A DNA stretch of 64,000 nucleotides from NCBI GenBank assembly GCA_015501585.1, contig JADNRY010000010.1, positions 124,001-188,000 on the forward strand. Direction: 5' to 3'. Shown here piece by piece: positions 46,001-56,210 of the stretch; positions within the stretch are counted from its first letter, which is position 1, and every line of letters starts with the position of its first letter. Below the pieces are notes generated by a model that worked only from the letters and a program-made list of their open reading frames with translations, was not told the DNA's origin and ran no database searches. The position numbers and the translations under genes are program-made. The stretch is from Rhodocollybia butyracea (Eukaryota > Basidiomycota > Agaricomycetes > Agaricales > Omphalotaceae).

Positions 46001-46454
46001 TATCTGGGTCACCAATTATCCAATGGGCTTTCAAAGACAGCGGATTAGTCGGCGAAATAGTTTACCGAAATCACGCACCGAGTTGACGCAGCCGGTTCAG
46101 ATTACCCTCCTTTAAAGCACCCAAAATCAAGCTTTTCAGCACCTGAAAATCGTCTAAGTCGAGTGTGTCCACCCAGTTCGAAAGTGTCCGATGCGGGTCT
46201 GCCCTTCTTCCTTCTGTCAGTGCCAACTGTTCGAGAATGACCTTCCCGTAATGAATTAGTTTGAATTCGAATACAGTGTTATCCCCGATTTTCAATCCAC
46301 ATTTATCGAAGATAGCTGTCGCAAGCTCAGTGGTATTTTCTTCGCTAGGACGGTCAGTCTCCGACAGCCATTGCCGAAGGGACTTGTTCAACATGGTGGT
46401 GTGAGTGTAAACCACAGCAAATCTCTTATCTACGTCATCGTAGAATTTCCACAT
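43063..46454 (-). CDS. P-loop NTPase protein of a lineage-expanded fungal family (Crinkler-associated-like), multi-exon
   Basis: ATG 46454 (MWKFYDDVDKRF) starts an N-terminal helical region. Exon joins at 46079/46027, 45956/45833, 45618/45565 and 45324 keep phase. The third exon carries VPIIQSSGTGKSRTIDEAA, a Walker A P-loop, then LLFTIPFNVR. The next begins GYPAPDIDVRHFL. Further on are YIVENWSPEPGNIVLLLYFDE (possible Walker B) and a large C-terminal block containing GDGSLLTDEGAWMAFARGMA and NMFPVWVQIKNKA. That arrangement recalls the nuclease-like domains linked to such ATPases (VQIK in place of ExK). A low-complexity basic Ser/Gln/Pro segment and an acidic tail close the gene at 43063. No disabling lesion seen. 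Relatives occur in many copies in Agaricomycetes; the role is not established. Confidence 0.68.
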
Positions 46455-47216
46455 GTGAAATTGAAATTGCCAAATGTAGTAATTTTCAATGTGACCTGAA
46501 CAGAGTCACACAAAGATATAATCGTAAATGTGTAGAACGGTACCTCATCATTCCTTTTGGGTAGGTCCCCGAGATGGCCTATTGGTAGCTGTTGAATCTG
46601 GATTGAGCTGGGGATTGGCTTGAAATACTTAAACTCTCAAGCTATCAGCGATCAGAGCAAAGCTTCAAGGCGCTCAGCGCTCAGCCATAGCCAGCTATAC
46701 CATCCGTCCGGAGCATTGAATGGCCACCAGTACTAGCCAGTACTTCATTGTTCCACATGGTACTAGACCGCATGGTCGATTGGGAGCCGACCAGTGTGGA
46801 CTATTCCACATCGGTATCTGAACTTTGTCTGAGGAGGTAAGGTGTCAAGTAAGGTGTCCTCCCCAGCCCGCTCAAGGCTTATCCTTCGCTTTATCAGGCT
46901 CCGACAACAGTGAAATGCAAGTCGGTCGGTGAAAGGCGCTGTTGTCTGGTTGTTTCCCGAAGGCAAACCCCAGAAATCTCTGGCACTATGAGTCCAGGTA
47001 TGGTCAGAGTTGTACACTGCCCGGCCGCCTTTTCGGCTTCAGCTCGCACATGTTTCGCTAATGCCTCCTAAACTTCAAGTATACTTATGTATAGTGACCA
47101 TGAATCATTAATCATGGATCGCAGAACAAGATAAACAAGTCGCTTCGGGGTTGCCTAATTATGCATGATCTCAGGCTGCAATACTTAAGAGACACACGGA
47201 GCCTCTGGCAACCCCC
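46455..47216. other. divergent intergenic region
   Basis: Lies between the P-loop gene (minus) and the seven-helix membrane gene (plus). It contains short repeats of TACTAGCCAGTACT near 46730-46745. No exon signals. Confidence 0.4.
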
Positions 47217-48695
47217 ATGCTTATTATCACCGCCATTGTCATTGGTACATTCCTGGAGGTTCTGCTTTACGGTGAGTTTTTTACTCGATGTAGGTCAGCA
47301 CCTAACGACTCTCACATCTTCTAGGTGTTTACGTGGCCACTTTCATCAGACATGTTCAAATTCTAGTACGACGGCAGAGAAAGCTGCCCCCTAAAACGTT
47401 CATCTATCTTTCAACAGCAAGTTTACTGCTCTTTGTGATTGCAACTATAGTATGCAATTATGACAATTCAAAAAAGATTACAATTGATGGAGTCTCTGTG
47501 CAGACCATGGTGGCGGATCTCAATTTCGCCACACATATTATCCTTAAAAACCCAACTGGGCCTGATGACTTCTCTGGGTATGTAAAAAAGCGCGACATCA
47601 AGATTGTATGTGGTTCGTTTGCCATAATGGTATCAGATACAGTTTTGGTGCGCTGAGTACTAGTCCCTTGGCTGTGTTGCGCTCAATCCCACATAGCTTT
47701 ATCGTTTGTATATCCTCTACGGCTCCCGTCTTCGCGTTGTCGCCCTCCCCTTATTGGTGTTCATGGTCCAATGTGGTGTGTCTGTTTGCTATCATGTTTT
47801 ACTCTCTAATATTAAAGTTGATTGGAAGGTATCGAAATATGGAGCTTAATTTCCCTCTCTCAGCAAAATAATGGCGACCCCGGGAGCAGTGATCGTCTAA
47901 AAAAAGTGAATCTTCCTCTAGACATCTTTGGCTTCTTTTCAACTGGCCTGAATGTGATATGCACCAGTAAGCATCTTCCTACCCCTTTGAGGAACATGAT
48001 GACTTACTAGAAAGGTCAAAAGGTCTTATTCTTGCTTGTATGTGGCGCTCCCACCGTCGACTGTTGGCCACAGGAGTATCTAATCTGCAATCACCGAGCG
48101 CATATGTTCGGGTGGGTGCTATCCTGATTAATTCCGGTGTGTCTCAGAAACTTTTGACTTGGTCTCGGTTTAAATTGGCATGACATTCATAGCTATGATC
48201 AATATTATTTGGTGGCTCAGTATCCTTGTGACTTCGAACGTCTCATCGATTGTGTACCAGATGCTTGATCCTTCGGTAGGTCTCAACGTTTACCCAAGCC
48301 ATTGCCTTGGTGACTGACTACCATCCTAGTATGCTTGTGTCACTGTAGGTTGAGTTAAATGCCAAGTTCAAATAAGCTGATCTGCCATACCTTGGCTATC
48401 AGGGCTTGATAGTAAGAAGTTCCTTGAGTTGTCAGTTTTGAAATAGGATTCTTACTCTTCAAGCCAGTTTTCCACAATTATTGTCAGTGCTTCGAGGCCG
48501 CCTTCCGAGTGGGAGTCATTTGCCCCTGTTTCTTTTCAAGTTCCGGCACCCCGAGCTTTTCCCCAAGATTCCATGCCATCTATGGTCTCGATAGACTTAT
48601 CAGCAAATGATGTGCTAGAGGCTGATGTCCAACTGGCGGAATCATCTTCCCTGGACAGATCAAGTAACGGAGTGTCGCCCAAAGAGGCAGTGTAG
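47217..48695 (+). CDS. fungal seven-helix integral membrane protein (DUF6534-like)
   Basis: Begins with a TM helix (MLIITAIVIGTFLEVLLYG), continuing after an intron with VYVATFIRHVQILVRRQRKLP and FIYLSTASLLLFVIATIVCNY. A loop VQTMVADLNFATHIIL follows, then several further helices, including GILIACMWRSHRR-like and NIIWWLSILVTSNVSS. It ends in a hydrophilic Ser/Pro/acidic tail (SEWESFAPVSFQ ... NGVSPKEAV) before TAG 48695. This loop and tail pattern is common in large Agaricomycete families of unknown function. Exons in the middle (47650-48330) were not all resolved, and the ATG could have an upstream exon. Confidence 0.68.
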
Positions 48696-49362
48696 TAGGT
48701 AGGCTCCGAGCTCATTCTGCTCCGCAAAGTTGTCAAGCACTTATAGATATGATAGATAGAGTTAGAGACACGAAGAGTCCCGAAGTCCGGTTGTTTGAAA
48801 CTATTCCCAGTGCTGGTTCATTATTATCATTGTGGCCTGCTTTAGTGACTAGTCTGAGGTGATATCAGTATTTCACGAGCAGCTATTTGTATTTTCCTGT
48901 CTTCTCTGAAACAGGCTGTTTATTCGTATCTGTAAGTATTAGCGTAACGTTTCGTTTCTGCTCATTGAATTCGTACTCTCTTAAGCCTACAATCTACTGG
49001 GACTCTGAGACCAAATCAGCAAAACAATGGACCTTTCAATATCTACTGTGGAAGCTGCAAGCTACGTCAAAGATCCTCGGCTGGGGATGGCTAGAAACTG
49101 TTAGCAAAATTTGAAATATGGTCATTCGACCCATCATCCCTTTGAAAAGTGTCGAGGAAGGTCTGAGCAAAAAAAAAACAACAAAATACGACGAACCCGA
49201 TACTTATGTTTCCACCGGCCAGTCACTATCCCTCGAGTCTGGTTGTGCGCAACACCGGTAGACGTTATCGCACATCTTTCGTTATCTAGACAGCGTAGAG
49301 TATGAATACTTATTACATCTAAAACGTACAACGAACCAAACATTCCAGTAATCTACGGCTGT
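48696..49362. other. intergenic and ORC1 3' flank
   Basis: No gene in 48696-49250. From about 49250 it is the 3' flank of ORC1 that was also copied to 41660. Confidence 0.45.
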
Positions 49363-52300
49363 TCAGGATATCGCCAGCTTTGTCCTCCAAGACTCATTTA
49401 TTTCATACAAGGCGCTCTCCACTTCGCTCTGTTCAATATTCAAAACCACTTTCCTCTCTGATTCAGACTTCCGCATCGCCGTAGTGCCGTCCTCAATCAC
49501 CATTGCCCGAGACGCAACCAAGGACTCGAGAACTATCCTCAACTCGTTGGTGCTAGGTTTCCGCGTGGGATCATCACCCGAAGTCAGACTTTCAACATAG
49601 TTCAAATGCTGATATCGTAACTGTTTTCATTGACGATCAGTACAGGAAAAATCAATCACAGCAACATTGGCAAACGTACATCACTCAGTTTGATCTCCTC
49701 TACACCTTGTCGCTTCATACATTTCAGCAATGACGCAAGCATTATCCGTTCATGAAGACTGCATTCGCGCAAGTAAGCCGCCGTAGGACTGTTTTGCATC
49801 TCCTTGATTACATCTTTGACGTCGTTTGTACGTGCTGCCACTCCCTTGGGGCGCATGAGCTCCAAGGTGCGTCTGGTGGAAAGGGAGTGGGTTAGTGATC
49901 CTAGTAGGCAATTCGTTAAAGCGGTATACTTACCTGCAGACGTCCAGCGCACGGCGGGCGTCCCCGCTGATCGAACTGATTTTCATCGCAATGAACTTTA
50001 CGGCGTCCGGTGTAAGGATCTCTTGTCTTTTACTTGAAGGTAGACTATCGTTTGCAGCAGCGAGACGAGTCTTGACGATGACTTCGAGTTGCTGAGTAGT
50101 ATATGGTTCAAAGTTGATAGTGTGCATCCCTAGGTAACATATGAGTCCATATGGAGAGAGAGATACTATAGCTTCGTCAGCTCACCAAGGCGACTTCGTA
50201 CTCTACCAGTCATTCGTTCCGGAAGGTTCATAGTATTCGCTACGGCGATGACGACGAGCTTGCTTCCAGCAATCGTAGGCCAGTTGAAGAAGTTGTATAC
50301 CACGTCCTGTTTCGTGGTCAGCACTTGATCCAGTTCGTCCATTAACACCACGCTGAGGAGGAGTTCGATTGGATATTAAAAAAGGTTGTTGGCGTAAAAC
50401 ATACCAAGCGTGACTTCCAGACCCCCTTCCTCGCCCCGCGCCACCACTAAAGTGTCGTGTGAGCGACTTCAAGCTCTCCTTCGCACTAATCTTCAAATGA
50501 CCATCTTTGGCTACATCATGTCCCGAGACAACTTCCCATAGCAGTGTATACGCAGCAGAGGGTTCAGGAATCCTGAGGCCATTGATTTCGCAATATGTGA
50601 ACGGGTTGACTTCCTGTAAAAATCATATCTTCAGCAAGTCCAAGCACGATTTCGATAAAATGTAGGGCCTTACATTGTCCTCTGCCAGACGCTTCAGTTC
50701 TCGGATAACCGCGTGTACAGTTGCTGTTTTTCCCGTCCCAGGAACACCGGAGATATCTTAACTATTTTGAGCAAACTCACGAAAGATAGAAACGGCAGAA
50801 GGAACGTACAGATACAGCCTCCGCTTCCTTCTTCTAAAAGCTGGGCGACAGATCTTTGAACTTGATCGAATTCTGGTTCTCGACACGGTAATGCATCCGG
50901 CCGACTGCCAACATGAAGAGAATGCATCCCTCTAAGCCATGGGTCCTCTGGGAGCTTTTGTAGAACGTTATCGCGGGCGGCATAAGTGTTCTGGGGTTTG
51001 ACAGCGAGGCGTTTTTTTCGAAGGAGAATTAGTAACGGCACGTCCGCGACGAGATAATGCGGCCTTTGAATGGGGTGTAGGGTGGGCGATAGCTCGCCCT
51101 CGGGGTCTGCGGGGAGTAGACGTCGTGGGCCGTTTGCGTTTGCGACTAGGTGTTCTGGGCGGTTGATCGTTCTCATCCTCATCATCCTCATCCTCAGAAT
51201 TGCCAACAGATTCGTCGTCGTCATCTGCCTCTGAATCCTCGTCAGCTTCGCTTTCATCCTCTGCAGAAGCATCATCATCCGATTCTGACTCTGAAGCTTC
51301 TTCCTCAACTGTACGCCTACCACGGACCTTTCGAGTCACTTTAGGTTGTTCATCCTCCGATTCATCAGCCTGGGCGCGTTTACGCGGTATAGGAGTCTTC
51401 GGTGTAGAGTTCTTCGAGGCCTTGGAAGAAATCGGTCTTTTCGGAGTAGATTTTTTGGGACTGGGCTTTGAATCCACCTCCTCTTCCTCGGATTCGTCAG
51501 TCTCGGGCTCCCGCTTGACCTTTTTACGTGGAGAAGGCGCGGAAGCACGACTGACTCTCTTTTTCTTCCCTTTATCCTTGTGCTCATTCTGAACCATGAC
51601 ATCCCATGATTTCCCTGTCGCCCAATCGCTATGGGTGAAAGTATCCCTCGCCGCGAGTGCCTGTTTACGGAACGAGTCCCAGTCAAAGTCGTAGTAGATA
51701 CCACGACGCGCGTCGACGGCGAGTAAGCACTGGAACTCCTGGTCGATTTCGTCGACGGACTTGATAACATAACGCGCAACCTTCGAAGGTTCAGCATGGG
51801 TCTTGCCTTTCTTGACGACACACGACGATATTATGGAGCTAGGGAACAGTATCGCGGTCTGTTGGATAGAGTAATATATTTCATTCTACAACAGATAATT
51901 ATAAGCTTTTCCTTGTAAAAGAATAAAAACTCACGTCGTGATGATATTTCTTTGCACGAATAGAAGGCAGCTCGCTTGGTCTGTCAAACCAATGCACTCG
52001 AACTCGCATTTTCTCTTCATTTTCGGTCTCCAGGTCGGTTTCCCACATATCCACAATAACTGCAACACTAGGTAGGCGATTGTTGGACTTGACGAGCACA
52101 GTGTCACCAACAGAATAGACTGTATCTTCAGAAACTCTATTTTTCCCTTTACCGACTTTCCTAGTGAGTTGTGTCGCCTGGCCGATACTAATTCTGTCGT
52201 AGAAGCGTGTTTCGAGGTTTTGTGTCTCCTCTTCGTCCAATTCATCAAAGTGCTCGCGGTCATCCTGTAAAAGGTCCCATTCTGGATCTAAATTTCGAGT

Positions 52301-52423
52301 AAAGAGAGGATTATTAGAAGTCCAGGAGCATCTGGAGTTATTGGTGGCTTTCGTTGGAGAGGCAACGATAGGCTGATGTTGAAGACGCGTCGAACGGCGT
52401 GTAGGCGTCTTGGGAGTTGGCAT
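49363..52423 (-). CDS. ORC1: origin recognition complex subunit 1
   Basis: Largest ORC subunit; binds replication origins and loads MCM with Cdc6. ATG 52423 ([15 protein letters not shown]). The BAH domain spans the first exons ([58 protein letters not shown]). A long acidic/basic disordered linker follows ([19 protein letters not shown] ... [14 protein letters not shown]). The AAA+ ATPase has Walker [12 protein letters not shown], Walker B LMDELDQV, sensor 1 ANTMNLPER and the arginine region GRVRSRLG, then lid and winged-helix segments ([28 protein letters not shown]). Ends WRTKLAIS. Intact by eye. Confidence 0.95.
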
Positions 52424-52532
52424 GAGAGGAGTGTGACAGGATGTGACAGGTCGCGCGTGAGTTCACGTGCGGCAGGACGCTCTCATAGTAGGACTCGTTT
52501 CGAAGGAAACAAAAAACGGATTTTCCTGTAAG
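52424..52532. other. short ORC1 upstream region
   Basis: About 110 bp between the ORC1 start and the tRNA-like relic, so the ORC1 promoter is compact. Confidence 0.35.
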
Positions 52533-52627
52533 CTTAAGCAGGATCGAACCCAAGACCTTCGCAAATACCGACTGGTGACCAGATCCGAGTAGTAGCACGA
52601 CGCTGCGACCAACTGAGCTAGCCGACC
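52533..52627 (-). pseudogene. tRNA-like relic (tRNA-Ile derived)
   Basis: On the minus strand GGTCGGCTAGCTCAGTTGGTC (acceptor 5' side and D arm, A box) and GAAGGTCTTGGGTTCGATCC (B box) match the neighbouring tRNA-Ile. The 3' acceptor strand does not pair, the T-stem is imperfect, and the anticodon region is expanded to about 40 nt with no clean stem. Probably a decayed tRNA copy or SINE-like piece. Confidence 0.6.
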
Positions 52628-52761
52628 ATGCTCAACCTAAAGTCTGTGTTTAACTTGTGATCAATATAATATTTTCCAGGAGGTAATACTAGTACTGGTA
52701 TAGTCATCATTGTTATCCTTTAGTAAAAGGATAACAAAAAGTTGATCAGCTGCTGAAGATT

Positions 52762-52842
52762 GGCCAACGTGGGGATCGAACCCAAGACCTTCGCGTTAAT
52801 ATAATATTAGCACGACGCTCTAACCAACTGAGCTAGTCGGCC
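52762..52842 (-). tRNA. tRNA-Ile(AAT) with an 8-nt intron
   Basis: Minus strand: GGCCGAC acceptor pairs with GTTGGCC. The D arm is AGCTCAGTTGGTTAGAGC. The anticodon stem TCGTG/CGCGA encloses CTAATA, then an AT-rich intron of about 8 nt at the canonical position 3' of the anticodon. The T arm is CTTGG-GTTCGAT-CCCCA-like, with the usual B box GGGTTCGATCC. The anticodon AAT reads isoleucine. Length 81 nt including the intron. Confidence 0.88.
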
Positions 52843-52946
52843 ATAGCGAAAAGCAAACTTTCAGACTAGAATTATCTCCCTTTTTAACGGCGCCCTCACG
52901 TGTGTGCCTTTGTTCTAGCCTCTCCCTTGTTCTTCCTCCTCTCACC

Positions 52947-54634
52947 ATGACCTCACGAACACCAACACCTCATTCTTCGCCCTACAGGACCGCCGTATCC
53001 TCACTCGTCTCCGCGCCACCATTTATCTCTGCGTCACGATACAGATTACAATCACTCTACTCCGATTTCTCTAGCCAGAAGCACACAAATCCTGCTTCAT
53101 ACCAAGCAAATGTTGACTGGTGGCGACGAACACTGGAGACTTATGTCGCAGATGGGTTCCAAGGATCTAGTAGACTTGTATTAAGGGCCGGAAAGCAGCT
53201 AGTGGACAACTTTAGAGTAGATGGTGCGAAACCTATAGGTTTCGACACTGTTCTCGTGAGTATCTACATTGTTTGTTCGAATTTTCGAGAACTCTGACCT
53301 TGTCTTTGTGCTAGTATAGACTGAACTCTTGTCCTCGCCTTCATCATCGACATCCTTACCAACATTACTTTCGCTCTCAACATTTCTTTCACTCTCCAGC
53401 TCCCTCTATGCGTCCAAATCTAAATCATACCTCACCGTGATACCAAGTCTCTTTCTCTCTTATGTTGTCGCAAAGCCTCTCTGGTGGGCACTCGAACAGG
53501 TCGGCGTTGTGGGGGAAGACAGCTTAGCCACCAGCGTATCAAGCACATTTTCGTCATTTGGCTCTGGAGCATCAAAGTCAGATACGAGGTGGTACGGTGA
53601 CTACGTTCTGCTTCGTCTGGTTGAGCGTGCAGCAGAGGCAATAATAGAAACTCAGGAAATCAAAAGCACAGGTCCAGCTGATGCACTGTACTCGTTCGAT
53701 TCATTCCGGAGAGAGTTTGCAGAGTGCTTGAATCTGGATGAAACCGCGTCGATGAGTGAATCGGACATGAAAGTGATATTGAGATACTTGGAACGGGACA
53801 AGGGCGTAGTGGTTGTTGACGATGGAGTATGTTTGATTATCTCGCATCCGTCGCTCTGCTAATGTGCTCTCAGGTGGTCAAATTCGTCGAGGATGGCGAA
53901 GACGAGATAACTGCTGTCGACCGAGGCATACTCGAACTCAAGACCGCAGTGGCAAACTTACATTCTCAGATCGAAGGTATACACAGGAAAATGGATCTGT
54001 ATGTTTACATGTCCCTAGATCATTCGCGTTTGCTTACATCTGATGTTATAGCTGCACGGAGAAAGCTGGGGAAGCTCTGAAACATAAACGCAAGTCCATT
54101 GCACTAGGTTACCTGCGCTCCAAGAAGCAACTGGATGAGCTACTATCCAAACGGATGGGTGCGTTAGGTAACCTAGAAGGAACTCTGATTCAAGTAGAAG
54201 GCGCAGCTGGCGATATCGAGGTACGCAAACTAAATCAACCAGACAAGAACTCAATCTCATCGTTTGTTCAACAGATTCTGAAATCGTACAAAGCTTCCAC
54301 AACAACATTACGTTCCATCCTATCACATCCTTCTCTGCAACGTGACTCTATTGACCAGACGATGGAAGCTATGGCAGAGGCAAATGCCGATGCGAGGGAA
54401 ATAGATGACGCAGTACGGATTGGTGGTGATATTGCAGTAGGTGTTAGTGATATTGATGACGACGAGCTGGAAGAGGAATTGAAGAAGCTCACTGTTGAAT
54501 CGGAGCGGGAGAAAGAAGACATGGAAAGTTCTACAGAAGCAAGGCTGGACGGGATACCAGAAACTCCATCACATACAGTGCTGTATATCACTCAATCAGG
54601 GCCTGATAGTAATAGGGAAGCTATCCAGTCGTAG
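52947..54634 (+). CDS. CHM7: ESCRT-III protein CHMP7 (Chm7)
   Basis: Exons 52947-53255, 53320-53826, 53874-53998 and 54052-54634, with a possible in-phase 54-nt intron at 54222-54275, giving 489-507 residues. The N-terminal winged-helix part has NVDWWRRTLETYVADGFQGS and PLWWALEQVGV, a layout typical of CHMP7. The C-terminal Snf7 domain reads LELKTAVANLHSQIEGIHRKMDL, ALGYLRSKKQLDELLSKR, LRSILSHPSLQRDSIDQTMEAM, then an acidic helix DDDELEEELKKL. CHMP7 acts at the nuclear envelope and endosomes in membrane sealing and nuclear-pore quality control. It opens the gene block that is duplicated to the right. Confidence 0.9.
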
Positions 54635-54997
54635 ATTCTAAATAATCAAGTTAAGTCTTGTACTTCAAAATCGAACGACTTGATCCACTGAGATCGGAAC
54701 AATTAGTCTGGCTAGTTCTGGTGCTGCAGCCAACTTATCACACTTTGGCTGTACACTCCTTTCATTTCCAGGTTAGGTTAGGTTAGGTTTATAGGCGTCG
54801 ACGACGTGCAGGAGTTCTTGTCGAAAATCTGATTATAATTAAAGAGCTAATGAATGCAACTGGGGTTCAGTCATATAAAGATACAGTCCGCTTTTACACC
54901 TTTCTACCTTTCTACATCGTTCTACCTTTCCACCTTTCTACACCCTCGCCCCCCACATCTCACTAGTGAGTGTTATTCCCCAGTTGGAGTCTGAGAT
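54635..54997 (+). other. shared spacer, promoter of the TM/coiled-coil gene (copy 1)
   Basis: Contains a TTAGGT triple repeat (54774-54790) and pyrimidine-rich CTACACCCTCGCCCCCCACATCTCA, as found before copies 2 and 3. It has no exon of its own. Confidence 0.5.
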
Positions 54998-55573
54998 TCT
55001 AATAAGCACTCCGAGTCAGTGTCCTCCCCTTCCTCCTCCAACTCGACCGGTGCAATTGTCGCAGGAGCTATCGCAGGGTCATTGATCCTGGTTGGCTCGA
55101 TATGCATTTTGTTCTTCATCTATCGGTTCAAACGGAAACGGAAGACCAGAATAACTCCCCACCAAGCGAATTCGTTCCAAAGACCTGACAACCTTCGCAG
55201 TCGCCCGACGTATTCAGCGATTGCCAGTGTTCCTGGGTCCAGCCAGCGCCAGGCTAACCCATCACATCACACGATTCCCAATATTAATGTTCCTGAGTCC
55301 AGCCACCAGGCTAACCCATCACATCATATTATCCCCAGCCAAGCTGGTCCTCAACCTGGGCTTGAGCGCCCAGGGCAACAGACGAGTACAGAGCGAGAGT
55401 CTGAGAATATTCAATCTCAGATGACACAATTGCAACATGCAAATACAGAGTTAAGAGATGAAGTGGCTCGGGTGCTGGGGCATGTACGGCGTCTTGAAGT
55501 CCAGATCGAGCTGGAGGCATTGGAAAGAGAGGCGCAAGACACGGCGCCGCCTCCGACATACGTATCGGGATAA
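54998..55573 (+). pseudogene. small TM/coiled-coil PPxY protein, copy 1; start codon deleted
   Basis: Homologous to the intact genes at 60698 and 62008. The region (SNKHSESVSS...) is preceded in the other copies by GAGATG(C/T)AT; here four bases covering the ATG are missing, leaving GAGATTCTAAT. Downstream the frame is open to TAA 55573, with TGAIVAGAIAGSLILVGSIC (TM helix), FKRKRKTR, a repeat-like QANPSHH region, and the coiled coil (QMTQLQHANTELRDEVARVL, then VRRLEVQIELEALE). It ends in APPPTYVSG. No alternative in-frame ATG exists before the TM helix. Confidence 0.75.
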
Positions 55574-56210
55574 AAAGTACAAGGATGTAATTAATGGAAG
55601 TGTGAGCGCCCAATCTGACCTTGAAGGGCGTCTAGCCTTGTCTAAACTCTTTGCTAAACTCCATGGACTCTATACGTTTGTTCACAGGCAAGCAGTGCAA
55701 ACTTATATAGATCTTTCCGTGTTGTGATAAAAGCACCAGGCAGCAGTCACTGTGCCGAAATACAGTACTGAGCCTTTCATTAGCAATTTTTTCAGCTTAA
55801 CAGTGGCGCCAGGTGGCAGATAGTCAAAGCATCAACGGGTTGGTAGCCATTTAATACCTCGACTCAAGGTATCAAGAGGTTTTAGAGTTTGCCTTCGGGA
55901 GACAAGCTCCCATCTAGTATTGTGTGATGTGGCTCTACTTGGGTAAATGGGAGCTTGGCATCGCAACAGCCAAGCAATGCTATTGAGCGCGCCCTCACAC
56001 TGGAACTGCTCACCATGAATGAACGTTGATGCACAACAATTATGTTGTATCTTGGTTGGTTAAACTATGTAAGGGCAATGACCTTGTATTCCCGTGCTAG
56101 TACCCGTTGATAGTGATATCATTCCTAATCCTATTCTGCTTTTTAGCCGTCGGAAAGGTGAAAACGAAACCTCAAAAATACCGGCGCTTGGTCTTTCCTG
56201 GGCATCTATC
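55574..56210. other. intergenic spacer, duplicated at 62524-63098
   Basis: Matches 62524-63098 in stretches (AAAAAGTACAA..GTAATTAATG, GGGAGCTT, GCTAGTACCCGTTGATAGTG). No gene in it. Confidence 0.6.

Noticed and set aside
48536..48736. Minus-strand 66-residue frame at the end of the seven-helix gene
   Set aside because: It is the complement of the coding tail that ends at 48695 on the plus strand.
54774..54790. Telomere-like TTAGGT repeats
   Set aside because: Only three units, and TTAGGT is not the TTAGGG repeat; probably chance or polymerase slippage.
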